From Cyclobacteriaceae bacterium (GTDB lineage: Bacteria > Bacteroidota > Bacteroidia > Cytophagales > Cyclobacteriaceae), in assembly GCA_019638235.1 (NCBI GenBank), contig JAHBUE010000004.1, positions 62,001-126,000 on the forward strand: a DNA stretch of 64,000 nt. The letters run 5' to 3'. The position numbers and the translations under genes were made by a program. Shown here in pieces: positions 9,206 to 17,266 of this stretch (position 1 is its first letter; every line of letters starts with the position of its first letter). The notes under the pieces were generated by a model. That model had not been told where the DNA came from. It saw only the letters and a list, made by a program, of their open reading frames with translations, and did no database searches.

Positions 9206-10369
9206 ATGAAGTATATGAGATATATATTGTTTTTGCTGATAAGTATAATGATTGTTTCGTGTGGAAAGAATGAAACGGATTCCGCTGAAGCGATTGATAT
9301 TAGCGCAAACCCGCATACGGATGAACTGACAATTACCCGCGCACAATTTGAAGCGGGACACCTGAAGATTGGCACAATGGAACAACAGAATTTTGCGCGC
9401 CAGATAAAAGCGAACGGATATATTGACGTTCCGCCCGACCACAAGGCTTCCGTAAGTGTTAAGCTGGGTGGATTTGTAAAATCCGTTACCATTTTGCCAG
9501 GCGACCGTGTAGCAAAAGGTAAGGTGTTATTCACACTGGAGAACCCGGAGTTTATCCAGCTTCAGCAAGATTACCTGGAGAACCATGCGCAGTTGCAATA
9601 CCTGGAGTCGGATTACGAACGGCAGAAGGCGCTTGCAGAAGAAAACATTGCCTCTGCAAAGAATTTCCTGAAAGCCGAAGCTGATTACAAAGTAGTGAAG
9701 GCGCGTGTTCAGGGTCTTATGGAAAAGCTGAAGATGCTGAATGTGAACATTACATCGCTGGAGGCGGGTAACATTACCCCGGTAATTCATGTGCATGCGC
9801 CTATCAATGGCTATGTATCGAAGGTAAACATTGCGCTGGGCGTTTCGGTTTCAACCGATAATATTGCGGTGGAGTTGGTTGACACGGAACACCTGCACGC
9901 AGAGCTTCAGGTTTTTGAAAGAGATGTTGCTGATATACGCGAGGGGCAAAAGTTTTTGTTCCGTTCATCGGGCTCCGCCAACTGGTATGAAGGTGATGTT
10001 TACCTTGTTGGCAAAACTATTGAGAGCGATGCCCGTACTGTGGGCATACACGGTCATATTCATGACGAGAAAAATATACCAAACCTTTTGCCGGGCATGT
10101 ATGTGGAGGCTTCCATTGAAGTGGCGAGTGTGGAGCGATTGGTACTTCCTTCGGAAGCGGTGGTTTCAGCAGATGACCACTATTATGTATTGATGTTGCT
10201 ACACGAACAGGAAGATGCGTTTGTTTTCCAGGCAGTAGAGGTTACACGCGGGCAGTTTAATAATCAATGGACAGAAATAGTAAATGCCGCTGATTTCAAA
10301 GCCGGGGATAAATTCTTAGTGAAGGGCGCTTTTGATTTGCTTGGCGAGGGGTCAAATCATAGTCATTAA
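9206..10369 (+). CDS. RND efflux periplasmic adaptor lipoprotein (CzcB/CusB-like)
   Basis: A 387-residue membrane-fusion protein. The signal peptide has a lipobox ending at Cys19 (MIVSC), so it should be lipid-anchored. It then has a barrel-sandwich region (GGFVKSVTILPGDRVAKGKVLF), a helical hairpin (about 110-185), the second lipoyl half (VHAPINGYVSKVNIALG) and a beta-barrel (about 220-300). The C-terminus ends in a short His-containing tail (NHSH) that could bind metal, which is speculation. It bridges the inner-membrane pump and the outer-membrane channel encoded by the preceding fused gene, completing the exporter. Confidence 0.92.
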   Translation: MKYMRYILFLLISIMIVSCGKNETDSAEAIDISANPHTDELTITRAQFEAGHLKIGTMEQQNFARQIKANGYIDVPPDHKASVSVKLGGFVKSVTILPGDRVAKGKVLFTLENPEFIQLQQDYLENHAQLQYLESDYERQKALAEENIASAKNFLKAEADYKVVKARVQGLMEKLKMLNVNITSLEAGNITPVIHVHAPINGYVSKVNIALGVSVSTDNIAVELVDTEHLHAELQVFERDVADIREGQKFLFRSSGSANWYEGDVYLVGKTIESDARTVGIHGHIHDEKNIPNLLPGMYVEASIEVASVERLVLPSEAVVSADDHYYVLMLLHEQEDAFVFQAVEVTRGQFNNQWTEIVNAADFKAGDKFLVKGAFDLLGEGSNHSH

Positions 10370-10391
10370 TAACGCAAAGCAATGACGACTA

Positions 10392-10530
10392 TTTACAAGC
10401 CATCTTAAAAATCAGGTTGTCATCGCGGACTTGATCCGCGATCCCGTAAAAAAGCCAAAAAAAACAGATTCCGGGTCAAGCCCGGAATGACAAATTTGTT
10501 CTATATGATTTTTGAGATGGCTTGTAGTAA
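10392..10530. repeat. Long imperfect palindrome (MITE-like intergenic element)
   Basis: Outer arms 10392-10414 (ACAAGCCATCTTAAAAATCA) and 10506-10530 (TGATTTTTGAGATGGCTTGT) are near-perfect reverse complements. Inner arms 10419-10440 and 10470-10490 carry GTCATCGCGGACTTGATCC and GGGTCAAGCCCGGAATGAC, also inverted. The two halves also contain their own small palindromes. No ORF is inside. It could act as a terminator between the convergent adaptor and WYL genes or be a non-autonomous mobile repeat. Confidence 0.65.
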
Positions 10531-10545
10531 CATCTCAAATTAATA

Positions 10546-11445
10546 CTAAACCAACCTCTGCTGTTTAATCTTATCCTTAATATATGCCTTAAATTCCGGA
10601 GGGCCGAGTACGGAAATCTCATCGGCAAGACCCATTACAAACCGGCCAACACCTTTGAAATGAAGTACCGGCCCGTTAAAAATGTAGCATTTGATTTCTT
10701 CATTCTCTTCTTTTTCTAAGTAAGGTTGCGATAGCGGAAACTCTTCGCGCAACAGCACGTAGGCGCGTAAACTTAACTGCAGGGTTATCCATATTTCTTT
10801 TCTTCCGCTAATGCCGAATATATCGGTGTTTGATTTTTTGTGCAGCTTACCGTACTTGTAGGGCTTGTCTAAGATAACCACTTCGCCAATGCGTTCGAGT
10901 TTAAAAAACTTGCATTGTTTGTCTTTAGTATCTAATGCCTGTACCGATTGAAACCCTTCGCCAAACTGAAATGGCTCAACCAGCCTGTCGGTAATTTCCT
11001 GGCTGTTGGCCGAGTGATAATTTTTCAGCACCACCTGGTTTTTGTTTTCAACTGCTTCTGACAATGTGCGAAACATTTTAGCCACACGAAGTTTTAAAAA
11101 CTGTTCAGGAACATCTTTCGCTTCAGAATGAAACGCAAGTTTTTTCAGCAACGTTCCGCGTAGCGGATGCCCACTTGCCCCGCTTTGAATAAGTTGGCGG
11201 AGTATGGTTACTTCTTCCAGTGTAAACCGGTCTTCCGGGCTTTCGCCATCTTCGCGATGTACGAAGTATCGCCCGTGAAAATCCTGGTCGATGATAAAGC
11301 CTATTTCTTCCAACAGTTTAAAGTAGCGGTATATGGTGCGGCTGGTTGTGTCAAGTTGTTGTGCCAGTTGGTCAATGGTTCGTCCGCCCCCTTTTAACAG
11401 CCCAATGAGTTGAAAAACGCGCAATATTTTTGCCTGTGGTATCAT
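10546..11445 (-). CDS. WYL-domain transcriptional regulator (YafY/DeoR-like)
   Basis: A 299-residue regulator. The N-terminal winged HTH (about 8-60) reads GGRTIDQLAQQLDTTSRTIYRYFKLLEEIG, the HTH_11 pattern. A middle segment and a C-terminal WYL-like ligand-binding region (about 140-290) follow. WYL regulators often respond to nucleic-acid or nucleotide ligands, but the target here is unknown. The stop of the adjacent patatin gene region lies upstream on the same strand, 18 bp away (patatin ends at 11464, this gene starts at 11445), so the two are likely co-transcribed. Confidence 0.85.
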   Translation of the reverse strand: MIPQAKILRVFQLIGLLKGGGRTIDQLAQQLDTTSRTIYRYFKLLEEIGFIIDQDFHGRYFVHREDGESPEDRFTLEEVTILRQLIQSGASGHPLRGTLLKKLAFHSEAKDVPEQFLKLRVAKMFRTLSEAVENKNQVVLKNYHSANSQEITDRLVEPFQFGEGFQSVQALDTKDKQCKFFKLERIGEVVILDKPYKYGKLHKKSNTDIFGISGRKEIWITLQLSLRAYVLLREEFPLSQPYLEKEENEEIKCYIFNGPVLHFKGVGRFVMGLADEISVLGPPEFKAYIKDKIKQQRLV

Positions 11446-11463
11446 GATAGATGCAGGGTCATT

Positions 11464-13746
11464 TTAATTTTCTAAAAGTTCTTTCAGCTTTTGTAGCTGC
11501 TCGCGGTTGCCGGGCGAGTTAATATTGTTCACAATACTTTCTTTCTCACGTGTGGTTAAGCGCCAACTCAACGAGGCACGTGCATTGTTTTGCCGCAAGC
11601 TATCCAACTGACTAAGAATGGGCGCATACGATTCTATCTGGTACTGAATATCTATCCGTTCAATGGGGCCGGTAAACCACGTTTTGGCAAAGCCGATGTA
11701 GGTGTCGTTGCTGATGTCCTGGAAGTTTTCAAAGTTGTTGTATACCGTGCTGATTGGCTGTGTCATGGCGTCTAATATCGTCTGACTTTTTCGTTCAACG
11801 ATTTGCCCTAATTTGGGCGAGTCGCGTATGGAGAGCACAACAATGCCGGATGTATTTTCTGCAATCCAATCTTTAAAAGCATAAAGAAAACGTACCGCAT
11901 CCGAAATGCCGAAGTTGTCGGAAATACCCGCATCCATAATCTGAATGGAAGGGTCGGTTGGCAATGTAGTGTTGGGTGTGATGTACGGAAACGTTGCGCT
12001 CATGCGCAGCGCAGATAAGAAACGCAGATGCCCTGCACCATGCTCTTTAAATAAGAGTTGGTAATCAATTCCCGCAAGTTTAGATAAATCGTAATCAGGA
12101 AAACTAATCATCACCGAATTCATATACGAAACAGGCTGTGCCGAAATGTAAAGCTTGCGGCCATCGTTAATAATAGTGGGCGATAGCACCAGCATCGGAA
12201 TTTGCGCCTTTTGTTCCGGGTCAAGGTATGCCGAAACCGGCTTGTCCATTAAGTTTTCAGTAATTATGTTGAGTTGTTCTTCAAACGTATATCCGCGGTC
12301 GCGATGATAATAGTTACCAGCATATTCAAATTTATTAAACCCAACAAACAGGTCGTTGGCGAGTAAACCAAAAATTAAAGGATTAAGGTTATCGGACGAC
12401 AGGCTTTTACGATGATATACGGAGTAGGGGTTAATGTTTTCGCCAAGTTGCTCGCGCAATTTAAGTTCACGGAAAAAACTTGCGCCTATCAATCCGCCCG
12501 AAGCGCCCGAAATCATAATGCTTTTGTTAAAGAGTTGCCCGCCTGTAAGACTATCGGCAACCTGCAAGGCAGCGAGCGTCCACAAGGCAGCACGCTTTCC
12601 GCCACCACTCACACACAAGAAAATCATTTTTGGTTTATGGTCTTCCGGAAATTTGGCGCGCCAATTATTCAGCATCATCAACGAGTGTTCGCGGTCGTGC
12701 TCGATTTGGTCGGGTGCGTTAAGTTCTTTTAAATTTTCGTGCGAGTACGGAACAGCCTGCTTCTGGTAATCTAATCCAAAAGCCTCATAACGTTTCGAGA
12801 AAAAATCTTTTCCGGCTAATGCGTTAATAACTAAGAAAAGTACAATGGCAGTTGTGGCCGACCATCCGCCAAACCAATAGCTGAACGCCCCGGAAATCAT
12901 TACAAAAATAGTGAGAAAGATAGTGGCACTCGCGGCTGCCGGTAATTGAAACACAGGATAATCCTTAAACAACCCCAGCACAAGAACTAACCCCACAATG
13001 AACAACTCAATAATTACAAGGTTGAAATGATTCTGGTCGAACACCTGTATGATAGTGTTCCGGTCATAAAATCCCCAATCATCAACTTTCTTAACCTTAA
13101 AATCATAATCAACATAATGGTCAACCCGAATCTGGCGCTTTCGCGCGATGTCAAGTTTTCTTAATGCGCTTGCCCGCGTTACCTGCACGTTTTGTTTTAT
13201 CTTTTCATCAATACGGCAAACTACATATTTGAAAATATCTTTGTTGGTAAACCAGAAGTAGATAAAAAAAACAAGCGTCATCAGCGCAAAGCCAATCAGC
13301 AACCCGGCCATGTTCCAGAAAATTTGTTTTGAAGAAACGTCCTGGTTGTCGGCCTGGAAACTCAGAATGTAAAAAATGTAAACGACTAAGAAAGTAACGG
13401 GTACAACGCTATTGTTAAGCGCAAACTTGGTAAAAGGCCGCGACAATGCCCCTACAAATGAAAACCGGTGCCCGTCTGAAATATATCCGGTAATGTGGAA
13501 CGCCACTGTAAAACCGGCCAGTGTAACGCCAATAATGAAAAAGCTGGTGAAGTTAACCTTGTTGAGGTATTCGGGGTCGAGAAAGAGGTAGGGAATGCCT
13601 AAGTATTGCCCGAAGTTGCCGGTAATCATCGCAAACAGGATAATCCAGCAAAGCATCAATACGTGATTTCTCCTGAAGTTGTTAAACAACAACTGAAGCG
13701 GAAATGAATACCAGGTAGCGATAATGAGCTGATATAGCCTGCGCAT
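11464..13746 (-). CDS. Membrane-anchored patatin-like phospholipase
   Basis: A 760-residue protein. The first half has seven or eight hydrophobic segments (from about residue 24 to 345), an unusual amount for a patatin. The second half carries the patatin fold: the oxyanion motif SGGGKRAALW, the nucleophile serine in SGASGG (GxSxG), and the catalytic Asp in DAGISDN. This predicts a lipid acyl hydrolase held at the inner membrane, with the active domain probably cytoplasmic. The WYL regulator follows 18 bp downstream. The gene is divergent from the helicase gene, sharing a short upstream region of about 120 bp. Confidence 0.86.
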   Translation of the reverse strand: MRRLYQLIIATWYSFPLQLLFNNFRRNHVLMLCWIILFAMITGNFGQYLGIPYLFLDPEYLNKVNFTSFFIIGVTLAGFTVAFHITGYISDGHRFSFVGALSRPFTKFALNNSVVPVTFLVVYIFYILSFQADNQDVSSKQIFWNMAGLLIGFALMTLVFFIYFWFTNKDIFKYVVCRIDEKIKQNVQVTRASALRKLDIARKRQIRVDHYVDYDFKVKKVDDWGFYDRNTIIQVFDQNHFNLVIIELFIVGLVLVLGLFKDYPVFQLPAAASATIFLTIFVMISGAFSYWFGGWSATTAIVLFLVINALAGKDFFSKRYEAFGLDYQKQAVPYSHENLKELNAPDQIEHDREHSLMMLNNWRAKFPEDHKPKMIFLCVSGGGKRAALWTLAALQVADSLTGGQLFNKSIMISGASGGLIGASFFRELKLREQLGENINPYSVYHRKSLSSDNLNPLIFGLLANDLFVGFNKFEYAGNYYHRDRGYTFEEQLNIITENLMDKPVSAYLDPEQKAQIPMLVLSPTIINDGRKLYISAQPVSYMNSVMISFPDYDLSKLAGIDYQLLFKEHGAGHLRFLSALRMSATFPYITPNTTLPTDPSIQIMDAGISDNFGISDAVRFLYAFKDWIAENTSGIVVLSIRDSPKLGQIVERKSQTILDAMTQPISTVYNNFENFQDISNDTYIGFAKTWFTGPIERIDIQYQIESYAPILSQLDSLRQNNARASLSWRLTTREKESIVNNINSPGNREQLQKLKELLEN

Positions 13747-13863
13747 GGGGTTTAGAGGTAGTTGGGCACAATCTTACGGCCTCACAAGATAAAAAAAGGA
13801 ATAACAGACAGAAATTGTCAATCTATTTTTCTTTTTTGCCGGCATTCGCGTAATTCAAAACCT

Positions 13864-16800
13864 GTGGCAGATAAACCTCTTATTATATACAGAAGCTCGG
13901 CCGGAAGCGGTAAAACGCGCACGTTGGCGAAAGAATACCTGAAATTAGCCCTGAAACACCGGTCGGGGTATTTCCGGCATGTGTTGGCGGTAACGTTTAC
14001 CAATAAGGCTACCCAGGAAATGAAGGAGCGCATTGTGCGATACCTGAACGATTTTATTGACGGGCATAATAATCCGTTGGAAGCCGAACTGAAGCGCGAA
14101 CTGGGTCAGGGCGATGCGGAATTTAAAGAGAATTGCAACGAGTTGCGCTCGCTTATCCTGCACCAGTATTCACAATTTTCCATCAGCACTATTGATGCGT
14201 TTTTCCAGAAAGTGATTCGTTCGTTTACACGCGAAGCGGGATTATCAGGCGATTACCGGCTTGAAGTTGACAACGATGCCGTGCTGGAAGAAGTGATAAA
14301 CAAGCTCATTGATGATATTGGTGAAGACAAAGACCTGAAGCGCTGGATTGTAGATTTCGCTACCAAAAATTTAGAGAGTGATAAGCCCTGGGATATTCGT
14401 AGGGGGTTGACTTCCTTTTCAAAGGAACTTATGCGTGAGGAGTTTAAACTGATTGAAAAGGAATTTAGCAAGAAGACGGGCGATAAAAAGTTTTTGAAAG
14501 ATTTATTGGCTGAACTGGGTAAAGCTAAAGGGTCGTTTGTTAATCATGTTCAGGCGTTGGCGCAAAAAGGTTTTCAGCTTATTGAAGACCGGAATTTTGC
14601 GAAAGAAGATTTTTGGCATGGAGCCGGATATGTTTTTTTCCAGAAACTCATTTCTATTAGTAAGGTAGGCGATTTTGAAATGCCGGGTGTGCGCGTTACC
14701 CGCGACCTAATGGAATTAAAAAATTGGCCGCAGAAAAAATCAACCAGGCTTAAAGAGGTTCAGGCTGTTGCCGAAGTGGAATTGCTTCCTTTGTTAAAGG
14801 AAATATTAGCGTATCGCGAAAAACATTTTTCAAGCGCACTCTCTGCCGAAGTAGTGTTGGAGAATTTCTACGCCTTTGGCCTTATGGCCGATATAGCTAA
14901 AAAGCTGCACACCTATAAAGCAGAAAACAACATGATGTTGTTAGCCGATGCGCCTCAATTTTTACAAGAGCTTATTGGCGATAGCGATGCGCCTTTTATT
15001 TATGAGAAAACCGGTTCGTTTTTTAAGAATTACCTCATCGATGAATTTCAGGATACGTCAAATTTACAGTGGCTTAATTTTCTTCCGCTCATCAGCGAAA
15101 GCCTTAGCAGCAACAACCGCAATGTAATTGTAGGCGATGTAAAGCAGGCCATCTATCGCTGGCGCGGTGGCGACCTTACCCTGTTGCAGGAAAAGTTAGA
15201 GCAACAGGTAGGTGAAGACAGGGTTGCTCATGTTAATCTTTCGGATAATTATAGGAGCACGGCCAACATTATTTCTTTTAATAATGAGTTGTTCAAATCG
15301 GCTGCGCAGTTTGTATCGCACGAAACCGGAACCAACCTGGCCGAAAGCGCCTATCAGGATGTAAGTCAGGAAATAAAAAAGCAAAACAAAGGCTTTGTTG
15401 ACATTCAGTTTATTGAAAATGAGCAGGAACTGAAATGGAAGGAAGCAGCTAAAGAACAATTGATAAAAACATTGGAAGAATGGCAGGAGGCTGGAGTACG
15501 ATTGAAGGACATTGCCATATTGGTGCGCAATAACCGCGAAGGGCAAGAAATAGTAGCGCACTTGTTGACGTACAAAAATTCTGCGGAAGCAAAACCAACG
15601 TGCCGGTATGATGTTATTTCAAACGAATCGTTGCGCCTTGAGGGTGCAAGTTCCGTTAACCTTATACTGGCAGCCATGCGTTACCTCAACAATCACCTTG
15701 ATGTGGTAGCGCGTGCCGAACTGGCGTATGAGTTTGCACGCATTCATCAGTCGGGCATGGTGTTGTCGGATGTTTTTTCAGTAACGAACGAAACGGTTTT
15801 TGAAAGTTTTCTTCCGCAAGAGTTCACGCAACAAAAATTGCCATTAAAAAAACTCCCGCTCTTTGAAATGACGGAGATGCTGATTCGCATATTCCGACTT
15901 TCCAACCAGGAAAAAGAACTAGCCTACCTACAGGCTTTCCAGGATATTGTGCTGAATTTCTATACACGCGAGCGAAACGACTTGCAGGCGTTTTTAGAGT
16001 GGTGGGAGGATAATAAAGACTCGGATAAAACTTCGTTGAAAACTTCGGGCGCTGTTGATGCGGCTGAAATTATGACGATACACAAATCCAAAGGGCTTCA
16101 ATTCAAATACGTAATCATTCCGTTTTGTTCGTGGTCGCTCGACCATCCATCGTTTAGACAGCCTAACCTATGGGTAAAGGCCGATACGCCTATGTTTAAA
16201 GATGCGGGGTATTTGTCGGTGAAGTATAGCGGCACGTTGAAGGAAACAGTTTTTGAACCGTACTATCATAGAGAGCGCACACAAATATTTTTAGATAATG
16301 TAAACATTCTGTACGTGGCGCTTACCCGTGCCGAATTAGGGTTGAAGATTTTTGCACCATTTAAAAAATCAACAAAGCAAGGAGAATTAAAAATATCGGA
16401 AGTGAGTTCCTTGCTTCAGCATTGTATCGTTACCAATACTGAGCTTGCCGCTAACTGGAGCGAAGCAAATCAACGTTTTCAGTCAGGTGTGTTGGAGCTT
16501 CCTTCTGCAAATGCCGAAGTGCAGCACGAAGAAATAAAACCAACTCCGCTCACGCATTATCCCGTGTCGCGTTGGCGCGATAAACTCGTTATCCGGCAGG
16601 CTGGTAAAATTTATTTTGATTCCGATAAAGAAGAAAAGGTCAAGTACGGCATCCAGATACACAGTGTGCTATCGTATATCCATACTAAACACGATGTCGA
16701 TGCTGCCTTTCAGCGTGCGGTGCAGGAAGGATTACTTACTTCTTCGGAGATTGACTCGGTTAAAACGGAATTACAACAACTGTTGAGCGAGCCGTTGATT

Positions 16801-17115
16801 TCATCGTGGTTTGATGAGAGCTGGGAAGTGCGTACCGAAGTGCCGGTTATGCTACCGGGTGGGGAAGAGAATCGTTTTGACCGGTTGCTGATAAAAGATA
16901 ACAGAGCTGTTGTCATCGACTTCAAAACCGGTGCGCCATCCAAAGCCGACCAGCAGCAAGTGCTGGCCTATATGGATGTGTTAAGAAATATGAATTTCGC
17001 GGAAGTGGAAGGATACGTGCTGTATGTGCGCACAGGCGAAGTGGTGGAAGTGAAAACTGAAAAAGCCAAAACAGTAAAGAAAAAAGATGATGACCAATTA
17101 GAGTTGGGCTTGTAG
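13864..17115 (+). CDS. UvrD-like helicase with C-terminal nuclease domain (AddA/RecB-like)
   Basis: About 1083 residues. Walker A is SSAGSGKTRTL near the N-terminus, then motif Ia (VTFTNKATQEMKERI), motif II-like LIDEFQDTSNLQW, motif III region VGDVKQAIYRWRGG, motif V/VI IMTIHKSKGLQF and YVALTRAE. A PD-(D/E)XK nuclease lies at the C-terminus (VIDFKTGAP). I chose GTG 13864 because it starts just before the conserved PLIIYRSSAGSGKT. An in-frame TTG at 13762 would add 34 unlike residues. With the next gene it forms an AddAB-type double-strand-break resection machine. The DNA signal it recognises cannot be predicted. Confidence 0.88.
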   Translation: MADKPLIIYRSSAGSGKTRTLAKEYLKLALKHRSGYFRHVLAVTFTNKATQEMKERIVRYLNDFIDGHNNPLEAELKRELGQGDAEFKENCNELRSLILHQYSQFSISTIDAFFQKVIRSFTREAGLSGDYRLEVDNDAVLEEVINKLIDDIGEDKDLKRWIVDFATKNLESDKPWDIRRGLTSFSKELMREEFKLIEKEFSKKTGDKKFLKDLLAELGKAKGSFVNHVQALAQKGFQLIEDRNFAKEDFWHGAGYVFFQKLISISKVGDFEMPGVRVTRDLMELKNWPQKKSTRLKEVQAVAEVELLPLLKEILAYREKHFSSALSAEVVLENFYAFGLMADIAKKLHTYKAENNMMLLADAPQFLQELIGDSDAPFIYEKTGSFFKNYLIDEFQDTSNLQWLNFLPLISESLSSNNRNVIVGDVKQAIYRWRGGDLTLLQEKLEQQVGEDRVAHVNLSDNYRSTANIISFNNELFKSAAQFVSHETGTNLAESAYQDVSQEIKKQNKGFVDIQFIENEQELKWKEAAKEQLIKTLEEWQEAGVRLKDIAILVRNNREGQEIVAHLLTYKNSAEAKPTCRYDVISNESLRLEGASSVNLILAAMRYLNNHLDVVARAELAYEFARIHQSGMVLSDVFSVTNETVFESFLPQEFTQQKLPLKKLPLFEMTEMLIRIFRLSNQEKELAYLQAFQDIVLNFYTRERNDLQAFLEWWEDNKDSDKTSLKTSGAVDAAEIMTIHKSKGLQFKYVIIPFCSWSLDHPSFRQPNLWVKADTPMFKDAGYLSVKYSGTLKETVFEPYYHRERTQIFLDNVNILYVALTRAELGLKIFAPFKKSTKQGELKISEVSSLLQHCIVTNTELAANWSEANQRFQSGVLELPSANAEVQHEEIKPTPLTHYPVSRWRDKLVIRQAGKIYFDSDKEEKVKYGIQIHSVLSYIHTKHDVDAAFQRAVQEGLLTSSEIDSVKTELQQLLSEPLISSWFDESWEVRTEVPVMLPGGEENRFDRLLIKDNRAVVIDFKTGAPSKADQQQVLAYMDVLRNMNFAEVEGYVLYVRTGEVVEVKTEKAKTVKKKDDDQLELGL

Positions 17116-17152
17116 TATTTGTTAGATGATGTTACATGAAAATATAGTTGGT

Positions 17153-17210
17153 AGTAGGCAAATCGTGTACATAAATATTGATTGCCTACTGGAAATTGCC
17201 TATTGCCTAC
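17153..17210. repeat. Small intergenic hairpin with repeated TTGCCTACT
   Basis: Arms AGTAGGCAAATC (17153-17164) and GATTGCCTACT (17180-17190) pair with one bulge. Two further copies of TTGCCTA follow at about 17196-17209. It lies in the 151-bp gap between the helicase and nuclease genes and holds no ORF. It may be a repeat or an attenuator. Confidence 0.45.
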
Positions 17211-17266
17211 TTTGTGTACGTTCAATTATTAAGTGAAGTAAGAAAAAGTTTTAAATCACAACCAAC

